NCBI RefSeq assembly: GCF_027257955.1
Contig: NZ_JANZNQ010000003.1
Coordinates: 124,001 to 188,000, forward strand
Direction: 5' to 3'
Source: Zhongshania aquatica
GTDB taxonomy: Bacteria > Pseudomonadota > Gammaproteobacteria > Pseudomonadales > Spongiibacteraceae
Length of the DNA: 64,000 bases
The number at the start of each line of letters is the position of its first letter. Positions within the stretch are counted from its first letter, which is position 1. The position numbers and the translations under genes are program-made. The notes under the pieces are model-generated. The model saw nothing but the letters and a program-made list of their open reading frames with translations, searched no databases and was not told where the DNA came from. Positions 8,065 through 16,835 of the stretch are shown here, one piece after another.

Positions 8065-8090
8065 AACCCGGCCTTTGTGCCGGGTTTTTT
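8065..8090 (+). terminator. Second copy of the tRNA-Ser terminator
   Basis: The hairpin and T tract are the same as at 7883-7908, and the bases joining them to the tRNA 3' end differ at a single position (cattaaataa against cattaagtaa). tRNA end plus terminator were therefore duplicated as one piece. Confidence 0.85.
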
Positions 8091-8179
8091 ATTTGTACTG
8101 TTAAGGTCAGCCGAAAACCCTCACAGGGTTCTACAAATGAAGGCTATCGGTTTAATTCAGCCGCGCCAATTATTCCAAG

Positions 8180-8368
8180 CTAATCGCTCTCCTCACTACT
8201 GAAAACTTGAGTTTTCCAATCGGCACCCAATGATTGTTCAATGTAATCACGCATGAACTGGCGAATTTTTTGTGACGGGGTTACGTCTTCCCTATCGCAC
8301 AGCTGTTCAAACGCTGCTTTCTTTTGAGGGTCAACCAGTACTGTTAACCTGGCAGTACGCTTTTCCAT
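8180..8368 (-). CDS. Small ribbon-helix-helix (CopG/Arc-like) DNA-binding protein
   Basis: The 62-residue product has a basic N-terminal strand (RTARLTVLVDPQ) followed by two helices (KKAAFEQLCDREDVTPSQKIRQFMRDYIEQSL), which is the ribbon-helix-helix layout of CopG/Arc-type repressors and antitoxins. No toxin gene is adjacent, so an antitoxin role is not supported; autonomous repressor or orphan antitoxin are both possible. GAG lies about ten bases upstream of the ATG. It sits beside the duplicated tRNA-Ser end, which fits an accessory or remnant mobile context. Confidence 0.7.
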   Translation of the reverse strand: MEKRTARLTVLVDPQKKAAFEQLCDREDVTPSQKIRQFMRDYIEQSLGADWKTQVFSSEESD

Positions 8369-8432
8369 ATGATGTCGCTCTTTGTTGGCGAGGTGTTCAT
8401 GCTAATTTGATTAACACCCAAATGTATTCTGC

Positions 8433-8455
8433 CGAGCCCTAGACCCAAGGGCTCG
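8433..8455 (-). terminator. Hairpin downstream of pckA
   Basis: Perfect 8-bp stem cgagccct / agggctcg with a 7-base loop, directly after the pckA stop codon. There is no clear T tract on the minus strand, so it may be a weak terminator or an RNA 3' end stabiliser. Confidence 0.4.
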
Positions 8456-8467
8456 ACCGGGTTTAGG

Positions 8468-10090
8468 TTAACCTTTGCTCACAATCGCGGGGCCTGCACT
8501 AACTAATGATGCGCCAGCGGCGGTATCGGTAAATCGTCCAAAATTAGTGATGAATTTTCCAGCCAGCGATGTCGCTTTTTGCGTCCACTCGTCAGGATCT
8601 GCGTAGGTCTTACGTGGATCAAGCAAGTTAGCGTCCACACCGGCTAGGGTGACGGGGGTGTCCAAATTAAAGAGTGGCAATTGATTAAAGTCTGCAGTTT
8701 CGATGGAGCCGTCTAAAATTGCATCGATGATACTGCGAGTCGCCTTGATGGAAATACGATTGCCAGTTCCGTTCCATCCGGTGTTGACTAGATACGCCTG
8801 CGCACCCGAATCTTCCATCCGTTTTTTCAGCACTCCTGCATATTGGGTTGGGTGTAAGCTCAAAAACGCTGCACCGAAACAGGCGGAAAACGTGGGTGTT
8901 GGTTCAGTGATGCCACGCTCAGTGCCTGCCAGCTTTGAGGTGTACCCCGAAAGAAAATAATATTCAGCCTGCGCTTTAGTGAGCCGCGCCACAGGCGGCA
9001 GCACACCGAAGGCGTCAGCGGTAAGGAAGATCACTTTGGTCGCATGACCACCCACTGACGTTGGCTTAACGATATTCTCGATGTGGTAAAGCGGATAAGA
9101 AACACGTGTATTTTCAGTTTTTGAGTTGTCAGCGTAATCGATATTACCCGCTGCATCTACAGCCACATTTTCCAGCAAGGCGTCTCGCCTGATGGCCGCA
9201 TATATCTCAGGCTCATCCTGTTGACTGAGATTGATGGTCTTGGCGTAACACCCTCCCTCAAAATTGAACACGCCGTTATCGTCCCAGCCGTGCTCATCGT
9301 CTCCGATCAACGCCCGTTTTGGATCGGTGGACAAGGTAGTTTTTCCGGTGCCAGATAAGCCGAAAAAGATTGCGGTATCGCCCTCTTCACCTATATTGGC
9401 TGAACAGTGCATTGAAGCAATGCCTTTTTGCGGCAGCAGATAGTTCATAACAGAGAACATCCCTTTCTTCATTTCTCCGCCGTACCAGGTGCCGCCAATA
9501 AGCTGCATGCCTTCGGTCATATTAAAGGCCACAAAATTCTCGGAATTTAAGCCCTGCTCTTTCCAATTAGGATTACTGGTCTTAGCTCCGTTCAACACCA
9601 CAAAGTCCGGTTCAAAATCTTCAAGTTCTGCTTCTGTGGGACGAATAAACATATTTTTTACAAAGTGGGACTGCCACGCAACTTCGGTGACAAAACGCAC
9701 CTTCAATCGACTCGCGGGATTGGCACCACAATACAGGTCGTTCACAAATAGACGCTTACCGCTTAGTTGCTCTCCCACAAGAGACTTTAGCGATTGCCAA
9801 ATCTCCGTTGTAATCGGTCTATTGTCGTTAACACCTTGATCTGACCACCACAAAGTATCACGGGTAGTATCGTCTTTAACAAAGTACTTATCCTTGGGCG
9901 ATCGTCCCGTAAAAATACCAGTATCAACGGCTACCGCCCCACTGTTAGTTACGCGACCAGCCTCGTAGCCACTCAGTTCGGGCCGAGTTTCTTCGCGAAA
10001 TAGAGCCTCATAGCTTGGGTTGTAAAGAATTTCTAATGGATTCTGTATGCCGTATTCAGACAGTAATTCGCGTAGTTGAGACTCAATCAT
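8468..10090 (-). CDS. pckA: Phosphoenolpyruvate carboxykinase (ATP)
   Basis: PckA converts oxaloacetate and ATP to phosphoenolpyruvate, ADP and CO2, the entry step of gluconeogenesis. The 540-residue product is full length. The kinase-1a P loop [11 protein letters not shown] (residues 244-254) and the metal-binding kinase-2 motif [10 protein letters not shown] (261-270) are intact, as are the N-terminal [12 protein letters not shown] and the [10 protein letters not shown] region. AAGGA precedes the ATG by eight bases. The 350-bp spacer upstream contains its likely promoter. Together with the NADH-driven sodium pump and GAPDH in this window it suggests growth on organic acids. Confidence 0.97.
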   Translation of the reverse strand: MIESQLRELLSEYGIQNPLEILYNPSYEALFREETRPELSGYEAGRVTNSGAVAVDTGIFTGRSPKDKYFVKDDTTRDTLWWSDQGVNDNRPITTEIWQSLKSLVGEQLSGKRLFVNDLYCGANPASRLKVRFVTEVAWQSHFVKNMFIRPTEAELEDFEPDFVVLNGAKTSNPNWKEQGLNSENFVAFNMTEGMQLIGGTWYGGEMKKGMFSVMNYLLPQKGIASMHCSANIGEEGDTAIFFGLSGTGKTTLSTDPKRALIGDDEHGWDDNGVFNFEGGCYAKTINLSQQDEPEIYAAIRRDALLENVAVDAAGNIDYADNSKTENTRVSYPLYHIENIVKPTSVGGHATKVIFLTADAFGVLPPVARLTKAQAEYYFLSGYTSKLAGTERGITEPTPTFSACFGAAFLSLHPTQYAGVLKKRMEDSGAQAYLVNTGWNGTGNRISIKATRSIIDAILDGSIETADFNQLPLFNLDTPVTLAGVDANLLDPRKTYADPDEWTQKATSLAGKFITNFGRFTDTAAGASLVSAGPAIVSKG

Positions 10091-10447
10091 TGGGCATCCT
10101 TTGGCGTTTCGTGTGTATGTAAGCGGGTGGATAATTAGATGGTAATTATATTATCATACAATGATCATAAGCCAAGACCTTGGGCTAGCGTCTAGGTCAA
10201 ACTCATATTCTTCAGGAAAGGGAATATGCTCTATCGGCAGCACCTATTCTCTTTGCAGATGGCCTTTCTATCCTCAACAAAGAAGTGGCGCATTGTGAAG
10301 AAACGTATTCCTCTGTATCGCCTGCTTGGCAGTTTTAGCCAATGAGGACATTGACCAGATCAAGCGGCAATAGCGTAAATCCGTTAAATGTCTCCTCCGC
10401 AACGCTGGATGATGCAGTGAACAATGTTTTAAAGAGAGACAAACAAG
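10091..10447. other. Intergenic region upstream of pckA and the 76-aa gene
   Basis: About 357 bp without a gene between two divergently transcribed genes. A candidate minus-strand promoter for pckA is TTGGCT - 16 bases - TAATAT on the minus strand, within about 10145-10175, in an A/T-rich patch. Nothing else was recognised. Confidence 0.35.
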
Positions 10448-10678
10448 ATGAAACTAAATGAGGCCATTGAATTGGGAAAAGAGGGGCACTGGCAAGATGC
10501 TCAGATCCGGATCAGCCCAGGCAGCCTTAACCACTGGTTTGTGATGCTGCGCGATACTCAATACAAATTTTTTGTGCTCGCAGACAATGAGGATCTATCA
10601 ATCACCACTGATCATATCAATGAGTTAGCTCAACTCATTCGATCCGTTGGCTTAAAAGAATTTACTGTGTATTTATAA
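10448..10678 (+). CDS. Small protein of unknown function (76 aa)
   Basis: The product is not recognised. It is soluble-looking, with an N-terminal amphipathic helix (MKLNEAIELGKEG), alternating beta-like stretches (NHWFVMLRDTQYKFFVLAD) and a C-terminal helix-strand (INELAQLIRSVGLKEFTVYL). AAGAGAG lies about nine bases before the ATG. It is 22 bp upstream of the PhnA-like gene on the same strand and probably forms an operon with it. Confidence 0.65.
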   Translation: MKLNEAIELGKEGHWQDAQIRISPGSLNHWFVMLRDTQYKFFVLADNEDLSITTDHINELAQLIRSVGLKEFTVYL

Positions 10679-10700
10679 TTTCAATTAGAGGATGTTATTG

Positions 10701-11048
10701 ATGTCAAGCTTACCACCGTGTCCCAAATGCGAATCTCAGTACACCTATGAAGATCGCGACCTGATGATTTGCCCTGAATGCGCTCACGAATGGAAGCCTA
10801 TGAATGGCAATCAAACTGATGATGACACAGCCAAAGTCAAAGACGCCAATGGGAACGATCTATACGAAGGCGATGGTGCCACCCTGATTAAAGATCTAAA
10901 GGTAAAGGGCAGCTCAACCGTGATAAAAATTGGCACCAAGCTCAAAATCAACCGCATCGTCGATGGCGATCACAACATCGATTGTCGAGTGGACAAGATA
11001 GGAGAAATGATGCTGAAGTCGGAGTTCGTTAAAAAATCGAACGCCTAA
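10701..11048 (+). CDS. PhnA/YjdM-family zinc-ribbon protein
   Basis: The 115-residue protein has an N-terminal zinc ribbon (Cys7-x2-Cys10, Cys24-x2-Cys27) and the C-terminal PhnA domain with [27 protein letters not shown] and the [30 protein letters not shown] ending typical of the family. The old name derives from phosphonate operons, but the family has no proven phosphonate role. I chose the ATG at 10701, nine bases after GAGG, over the ATG at 10692, which lies next to the GAGG. Confidence 0.88.
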   Translation: MSSLPPCPKCESQYTYEDRDLMICPECAHEWKPMNGNQTDDDTAKVKDANGNDLYEGDGATLIKDLKVKGSSTVIKIGTKLKINRIVDGDHNIDCRVDKIGEMMLKSEFVKKSNA

Positions 11049-11103
11049 TAAATTAACCATATCCTCTTAATTATTTCGGCGCTAACACCAATTCTTCGCT
11101 CAC

Positions 11104-11138
11104 AAAAAAGCCCCAGTCCTTCGACTGAGGCTCTTTAT
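11104..11138. terminator. Bidirectional terminator between the PhnA-like gene and rdgC
   Basis: agccccagtc / gactgaggct pairs around a ttc-type loop, with an A tract on the left (U tract for the minus-strand rdgC transcript) and ctctttatt on the right (plus strand). Placement between convergent genes fits a shared terminator. Confidence 0.75.
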
Positions 11139-11182
11139 TGCGCTGTAAAATGTAAGGGCGAAAATCGCCACTTACAACGGCA

Positions 11183-12121
11183 TTACGCCGCGCTTGAGAT
11201 TACGTCGCCCTGTTCGCTGGTGTCTTCGCCGCCAAAGGCGTCGAGCACTGCAGGTATAAACTTGGCGAATTCAGCAGTCATAATGGCGAAATCAACGTCG
11301 AACTGCTCGGCGGCGCTTTCCGTATTCACGTCACCAATTTTATCTTGGATTAAGTCGCCAAAATTTAAGCGTTTTATCGATAACTGATCGTCAATAATAA
11401 ATTCGATATCACCGACCCAGCGCAGTGCTATTTTGTTTACGAACATGCCGGTTTGGATGTGATTATTGATTTCCGCAGAACACAGGTTCTGGTTCTTGCA
11501 ACGGATCACCGCACTTTCATCTGCTTTATCACGCAGCTCACACTCGCCACCTAGTTCAAAACCTGCCGGCGCGCTACCCTGAGTTAACCACTCGGTCATT
11601 TGATGCTGGGCCACATTTTTCGCTTTGACAGGAATGACCGGCAAGCTGCCTAAGGACTCACGTAAAAAATTAAGCAGTTCTTCAGCGCGATTATGGGAAC
11701 CGCTGTTTACAATAAGTAAGCCCTGCTCTGGCGCTATATAGGCAAACACGCGGCTAGACCGCGTAAAGGCGCGAGGAATAAGCGAAAAGATAATTTCATC
11801 TTTAAGCTCAGCGCGCTCTTTACGGCCAGGCACGCGATCTTCCGATAATTTAATTTCTTCTAACTTGTCGGCGAGAACTTCGTTTACCACCGACGCTGGC
11901 AATATTTTGTCCTGTTTTTGGGCGCAAACCATAATGCAATTATTCGCGACATGAATATATTCACTACCCTGAGAACCAAGGGGCATTGTCCAGCCATAGC
12001 TAGCCACATCTTGACTATTGCAGGGAGTAAAACTTTTTTCGGTAAGCCTTTCGTTGACCTCTTCAGCCGTTAAGGTGAAAGGCTTGGTAAAACGATAGAT
12101 CAGAAGATTCTTAAACCACAT
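11183..12121 (-). CDS. rdgC: Recombination-associated protein RdgC
   Basis: RdgC is a ring-shaped dimer that binds double-stranded DNA and tempers RecA. The frame is open upstream, but the family starts with MWFKNLLIYR(F), and the matching ATG at 12121 gives a 312-residue protein of normal length. The N-terminal half (FTKPFTLTAEEVNERL, GWTMPLG) and the conserved E-x-GGECELRD segment are seen. The longer frame to 12223 would add 34 atypical residues and is rejected. Upstream on the same strand is the large lipoprotein gene. Confidence 0.93.
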   Translation of the reverse strand: MWFKNLLIYRFTKPFTLTAEEVNERLTEKSFTPCNSQDVASYGWTMPLGSQGSEYIHVANNCIMVCAQKQDKILPASVVNEVLADKLEEIKLSEDRVPGRKERAELKDEIIFSLIPRAFTRSSRVFAYIAPEQGLLIVNSGSHNRAEELLNFLRESLGSLPVIPVKAKNVAQHQMTEWLTQGSAPAGFELGGECELRDKADESAVIRCKNQNLCSAEINNHIQTGMFVNKIALRWVGDIEFIIDDQLSIKRLNFGDLIQDKIGDVNTESAAEQFDVDFAIMTAEFAKFIPAVLDAFGGEDTSEQGDVISSAA

Positions 12122-12241
12122 GTAAATTGCTGCCTGTACTGCTGTAAATGAAGTGACGGTTTGGCTAGGTATTGTATTACCTAAATGCATGCCGGTGCTG
12201 CCACTATCTCTGTTTAAATCCAATTTAACCGAATGTAAACA

Positions 12242-13867
12242 CTACTGACTACCCGCCTTGTTAGCAAACCTAGCGCTCATCGCGTCACATTGGGGTTTAT
12301 CTAGATAACGCTCGCAGAGAGTAACAAGTGATTGCTCAGGCTTGTTTTCGCAGCGCCAGTCAGCATAATTTAAACTCTGTCCAAGGCGGGCACAGCGCTG
12401 CGTTGCTTCATCATTGAGCAAAACACGACTTTGTTCATACCACTTCTCTAAATCGTCCAATAACTGGGATTTCATTACTGCGGCAGTTTTACCGTTGCCA
12501 GAACCCCATGTGCTGAGACGCGCCGTACTTTGACGCTGCCAACTGGCCCACAAACCAGACAAACCGGCAACCTGTCCATCTTTTGCTATAGCTTTATTTT
12601 CGTCGATATCTTGTAGCAAATTAGCTCTAAGTTCGGACAGCTGCTTAGAGGATAAAATAGTGTCAGCTAGCACCGAGGAAAACCTTAAGTTCAAACGCTG
12701 TTTATACCATTCATAGCGACTGTCAAGCTTATCAACTAAGCCGTCATCAGGCAGATCTGAAAACAGGCTTGCATCACCAAAACTAACGTATTCCGCACCG
12801 CCCTCAGTTGCCCTAATTCCAATACCAATTGGCTTACCCAACTCATACTGCGTGTAGCTCTGTAAATTGCCGTAATACATAACCTTGACGGGCCCGTGGT
12901 AAAGCCATTTGCCGTCATAAATAGCATCAACGTTTACCGATGCACGCGTTACTTCGCCATGGTGATAAATCCACAATCGACGAAATACACCCCCGTTATC
13001 AATATCCTTCGCGGAGATCTGTAACACCGACGCCGGATAATCATCACTCAAGGCGTAAAAGCGATTTGTATCGCAATCGTAAACGTAGGCTTGGAGTAGC
13101 TGCTGCGGCACAGTTAAGTTAGGTGTTAGCCCGCAATCACACACTACTTCAAGCTTAGAAAAGCTTCCCGGCTCGTAATAAAAATACTGTACCGGCTGCG
13201 ACTCGATCTGATAGTTAAAGTATTGGCGCTCGATAACTTGGAAATCCTGATTGGACATTTGCGCGCTAATTTTGACTACACCGCGAGGGAGACCCTCTTT
13301 AAATCCGACGTCCACGCGAAATGGTCCAGGCAATCCACGATGAATGATGGGATAAGATTGTGGACGATCCTTTGGGCTGATATTGCGACGATACTGCAGA
13401 TACTCATTATCACCCTCCATTGTCATTAAGGGCGGCGCTCTAAAGGGGTGAAGATCAGTATAATGAGCAAACCATTGACTCTGCTCACCATGGGCCAAAA
13501 TCTGTTCATCTGAATCAGCTATCGTAAAGGAACCCTCAAACGATAAGACACGCTGTTTCGCGTTTAATATAAAATCGCCGCTAAGCTTCAGCGAAACCAT
13601 TTCGCTATTTGCATCGTGATAATACTGAGTAAGCTCGCCTCGGCGCGGATACCCCTTACTATCAAATTTACCGTCAAACTGAGTATTTGCAGCGTCTTCG
13701 TATTCCACACTGCCTTCAAGAAAAACGTCGCGTTTGTATGAGCCGGTAAAGACCGGTGCCGTTTTACCGTCAAACTCAAAACGTTTGTTTTCAACTTGAC
13801 CGGCGCACGCACTCAGCAGCAATACACACAAGCTCAAACATGCGATGTCGCTTTGTCGCCTAGTCAT
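12242..13867 (-). CDS. Large predicted lipoprotein of unknown function
   Basis: The 541-residue product is not recognised. It has a lipoprotein signal peptide: basic start (MTRRQ), hydrophobic core and the lipobox LLSAC, with the lipidated cysteine about residue 21. The N-terminal third has repeated beta-rich stretches about a changing charge pattern (FDGKF...KGYPRRGELTQYY; YDGKWLYHGPVKVMYYGNLQSYTQYELGKPIG), which resemble MORN-type G-x-x-x-x-x-Y/F-x-N/D-G units. The C-terminal part is helical and has two close cysteine pairs. The start is ambiguous between GTG at 13873 and the ATG at 13867 chosen here. It lies 120 bp upstream of rdgC. Confidence 0.75.
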   Translation of the reverse strand: MTRRQSDIACLSLCVLLLSACAGQVENKRFEFDGKTAPVFTGSYKRDVFLEGSVEYEDAANTQFDGKFDSKGYPRRGELTQYYHDANSEMVSLKLSGDFILNAKQRVLSFEGSFTIADSDEQILAHGEQSQWFAHYTDLHPFRAPPLMTMEGDNEYLQYRRNISPKDRPQSYPIIHRGLPGPFRVDVGFKEGLPRGVVKISAQMSNQDFQVIERQYFNYQIESQPVQYFYYEPGSFSKLEVVCDCGLTPNLTVPQQLLQAYVYDCDTNRFYALSDDYPASVLQISAKDIDNGGVFRRLWIYHHGEVTRASVNVDAIYDGKWLYHGPVKVMYYGNLQSYTQYELGKPIGIGIRATEGGAEYVSFGDASLFSDLPDDGLVDKLDSRYEWYKQRLNLRFSSVLADTILSSKQLSELRANLLQDIDENKAIAKDGQVAGLSGLWASWQRQSTARLSTWGSGNGKTAAVMKSQLLDDLEKWYEQSRVLLNDEATQRCARLGQSLNYADWRCENKPEQSLVTLCERYLDKPQCDAMSARFANKAGSQ

Positions 13868-14020
13868 TCCCACCCATCTCCCTATTTGGTCGTATTTATC
13901 GCGCTAATCATACCTTAGTCGCATTAATATGAATTGATCTGCATCCCAGCTTTGACTTAAATACACTAGACATGACATTGTTTAACAGATTGATATTAAA
14001 AACATAATTGAGCATCACAC

Positions 14021-15841
14021 ATGACACTTGCTTTAGTTGGTATTTTAGTTGCCGGTATTTTTTGCCAATGGCTGGCATGGCGCTTTCGGCTCCCCGCCAT
14101 TGTGTTATTAGCGGCCTGCGGCCTCTTACTAGGCCCGATCACTGGCTGGATTCAACCCGGTGTCGACTTTGGGGACGGCCTCACGGCAGTCACCTCGCTA
14201 TTTGTCGCAATAATCCTGTTCGAGGGCGGACTTAACCTTCAGTTCCATGAATTACGAGAAACGGCGCAAGTCACCCGCAGACTGACATCTATTGGGGTAC
14301 TTCTCGCATGGGGTATCGGTTTAACCGTTGCCCACTATATTGGTGGCTTAAGCTGGGGTGTCGCCGCCCTACTCGGCGCCATACTCGTCGTCACCGGCCC
14401 CACGGTTATTATGCCCCTGCTGAAACATGCCAAGCTGAACCGTCGAACAGCGTCGTATTTAAAGTGGGAGGGAATCATCAATGATCCTATAGGGGTCTTG
14501 CTTGCCGTATTGGTATATCAATACCTACTTTATTCTGGCGAAGGCCCAGCAATACAATCTATAGTCACCAGCCTTGGTCTTGCCTTAGGCACCTCTGCGG
14601 TCCTAGGCGGGGGCATCGCATTTGGTTTGGGCCATTGCTTTCGCAGAGGTTGGATTCCCGAATACCTTAAAGCGCCGTCTATTATCGCCTGCGTATTGGC
14701 GGTTTATGCCCTATCTGACCTTGTTCAACATGAATCTGGCCTGCTAGCAACCACGCTAATGGGTGTGGTTATGGGCAATATGCGTCTGCGCAGTTTGGAC
14801 GAAATGCGGCGTTTCAAGGAATATATCACGATCATTTTAGTGTCGTTTTTATTCGTGGTTCTCACCGCATCGTTGACCAAAGCCTCGCTGCAATCCATAC
14901 ACTGGCAACTAGTCGCGATGGTATTCACCTTTGTATTTGTAGTGCGACCTCTGGCAGTGTTTTTGGCGACCATCCGCACAGATTGTAGCTGGCAAGACCG
15001 CGTGTTAATTGCATGGATCGCGCCACGCGGGGTTGTCGCGGCTGCATCCGCTGGCGCCTTTGCACCGGCGCTCATCGATGCCGGATTTGAAGACGCAAAA
15101 TACCTTGTGCCGGCGGTATTTATGCTGATTTTTGCGACGATTTTAGCCCATGGATTTTCACTGGGGCCGCTAACAAAGCTACTCAAACTTGGCTCGCCGG
15201 GTAAAGGCCGTATACTCATTGTCGGCGCCTCACCGTGGACAGTCGAGTTGGCGATCGCACTTAAGAAAATTAATCAAGAGGTTGTTATCGCCGACACCGA
15301 GTGGGGCCGACTTCAATCGGCTCGCCAACAAGGCATAGACACGTGGTTCGGTGAAGTTCTATCTGACATGGCCGACGAAGCCATGGCTCTAGACAATATT
15401 TATACCGTCTTAGCCGCCACGGGCAACAACCACTACAATTCTATGGTGTGTAACCATTTCGCCCCACACCTTGGCCGCCACCGCGTATTCCAGCCCTATG
15501 ACAGCGGCTACGAACGCAATAACCGAGTCGTCTCTGAAACCCGCCGCGGTATTACTGCGTTTTCAGGCAACATCACCTTCGCTGAATTATGGACCCGCAT
15601 GATCAAGGGCTGGATGATTCGTAAAACCATCATTACCGAAACCTATAGCGAAAAGGATTTTCTCGCCAAATTACCCGATGAGGCAGTAAGGCTGGCGATT
15701 ATTCCAGAAAATGGCAAGTTAGAATGGCTTAGTCAAAAACCACGCAAGCTTCAAACCGGCGATACCGTGATCAGCTTTGTACCGCCAGAGGCCAGCGAGC
15801 CTGAGATCGAAATAGAGATTAAACCCAATCTTCCCGCTTAA
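14021..15841 (+). CDS. CPA-type sodium(potassium)/proton antiporter with C-terminal TrkA-N (RCK) domain
   Basis: The 606-residue inner-membrane protein has about twelve hydrophobic segments over residues 1-390 and the antiporter hallmarks of the CPA family: ILFEGGLNLQF, GAILVVTGPTVIMPLL and EGIINDPIGVLLAVLVY (the ND pair is the ion-binding site) plus APRGVVAAASAGAFA. After residue about 390 a Rossmann TrkA-N domain follows (GRILIVGASPWTVELAIALKK, IADTEWGRLQSARQQGI), which usually binds nucleotide and gates transport. Fits a sodium economy together with Na+-NQR. It is followed at 21 bp by the haloalkane dehalogenase gene, so the two may be co-transcribed. Confidence 0.88.
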   Translation: MTLALVGILVAGIFCQWLAWRFRLPAIVLLAACGLLLGPITGWIQPGVDFGDGLTAVTSLFVAIILFEGGLNLQFHELRETAQVTRRLTSIGVLLAWGIGLTVAHYIGGLSWGVAALLGAILVVTGPTVIMPLLKHAKLNRRTASYLKWEGIINDPIGVLLAVLVYQYLLYSGEGPAIQSIVTSLGLALGTSAVLGGGIAFGLGHCFRRGWIPEYLKAPSIIACVLAVYALSDLVQHESGLLATTLMGVVMGNMRLRSLDEMRRFKEYITIILVSFLFVVLTASLTKASLQSIHWQLVAMVFTFVFVVRPLAVFLATIRTDCSWQDRVLIAWIAPRGVVAAASAGAFAPALIDAGFEDAKYLVPAVFMLIFATILAHGFSLGPLTKLLKLGSPGKGRILIVGASPWTVELAIALKKINQEVVIADTEWGRLQSARQQGIDTWFGEVLSDMADEAMALDNIYTVLAATGNNHYNSMVCNHFAPHLGRHRVFQPYDSGYERNNRVVSETRRGITAFSGNITFAELWTRMIKGWMIRKTIITETYSEKDFLAKLPDEAVRLAIIPENGKLEWLSQKPRKLQTGDTVISFVPPEASEPEIEIEIKPNLPA

Positions 15842-15862
15842 AATAACAATAGGAAACCGCCC

Positions 15863-16774
15863 ATGACGCCGCTTCGCACCCCTGACTCCCGCTTTGAACA
15901 TTTGCGGGACTATCCCTTCTTACCAAACTACCTAAACGTTGACGACACCGAGGGCGGCACGTTGCGCCTGCACTTCGTTGACGAAGGGTCAAAAGATGCC
16001 CCCGTGATCTTACTGATGCATGGCGAACCTACGTGGAGCTATTTGTATCGTCATATGATTACGCCATTGGCGTCGGCTGGCTATCGCGTTATTGCACCAG
16101 ATCTAATCGGCTTTGGCCGCTCAGATAAGCCTAGCGAGCGCAGCGATTACACCTATCAGCGTCATGTAGACTGGATCAAATCACTACTGACCCAGCTCGA
16201 TTTAAACGACATCACCTTATTTTGCCAAGACTGGGGTGGATTAATCGGCCTACGCTTGCTGGCAGAGGAACAACAACGCTTCACCAGAACCATTGCGGCT
16301 AATACGATGCTTCCCACGGGCGACCATCATCCCGGCGATGCGTTTATACAATGGCAGCAACTATCTCAAAATATTCCTGTGTTTTCTGTGGGCAAAATCA
16401 TTGCCGGTGCCTGCGTAAAGCCGGTGTCTGCCGACACCATTAACGCCTATGACGCACCCTTCCCTGAGGAACGTTTTAAAGCCGGTGCAAGACAATTCCC
16501 TATGCTGGTGCCAATCTCACCTAATGATCCGGCGGCCGAGGCCAATCGCGCGGCGTGGGATATTTTAAGTAACATGGAAAAACCATTTTTAACCGCATTT
16601 AGTGACAAGGACCCAATAACTGCTTCAGGCGAAGCGGTATTCCGCAAACTGATTCCCGGCACAAAGGGACAAAACCACACAACAATTATCGATGGAGGGC
16701 ATTTTTTACAAGAAGACCAAAGCAGCAAGCTGGTCGAGGTGATTTTAAAATTTATAGCGGATACCACCGAGTAG
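15863..16774 (+). CDS. Haloalkane dehalogenase (HLD-I type, DhlA/DhmA-like)
   Basis: Alpha/beta-hydrolase that releases halide from haloalkanes, giving alcohols. The 303-residue protein shows the full set expected for subfamily HLD-I: oxyanion/halide region HGEPTWSYLYR, nucleophile Asp123 followed by Trp124 (FCQDWGG), acid Asp250 (FSDKDPIT) and base His280 (GGHFLQ). Trp164 in the cap (FIQWQQL) is the likely second halide-binding tryptophan, as in DhlA. AGGA lies nine bases before the ATG. The true substrate is not fixed by sequence; related proteins are common in marine bacteria and some have weak dehalogenase activity. Confidence 0.88.
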   Translation: MTPLRTPDSRFEHLRDYPFLPNYLNVDDTEGGTLRLHFVDEGSKDAPVILLMHGEPTWSYLYRHMITPLASAGYRVIAPDLIGFGRSDKPSERSDYTYQRHVDWIKSLLTQLDLNDITLFCQDWGGLIGLRLLAEEQQRFTRTIAANTMLPTGDHHPGDAFIQWQQLSQNIPVFSVGKIIAGACVKPVSADTINAYDAPFPEERFKAGARQFPMLVPISPNDPAAEANRAAWDILSNMEKPFLTAFSDKDPITASGEAVFRKLIPGTKGQNHTTIIDGGHFLQEDQSSKLVEVILKFIADTTE

Positions 16775-16785
16775 TAACCCGGAGG

Positions 16786-16820
16786 GCGTGGCGCGAGAAT
16801 TAACTAAGCGCCACGCTTTA
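16786..16820. terminator. Terminator between convergent genes
   Basis: A perfect 9-bp stem, gcgtggcgc / gcgccacgc (16786-16794, 16808-16816), with a 13-base loop and tttataa after it, lies between the dehalogenase gene and the convergent NTF2-like gene. Confidence 0.7.
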
Positions 16821-16835
16821 TAATTTATGAGCGAG

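Noticed and set aside
8180-8368. Toxin-antitoxin pair
   Set aside because: Only the RHH protein is present; no toxin-like frame lies next to it.
12122-12223. N-terminal extension of the rdgC frame
   Set aside because: RdgC proteins begin MWFKN, which fits the ATG at 12121; the extra 34 residues have no family match.
14725-15219. 164-aa minus-strand frame inside the antiporter gene
   Set aside because: It is the antisense shadow of a membrane-protein gene whose own motifs are clear.
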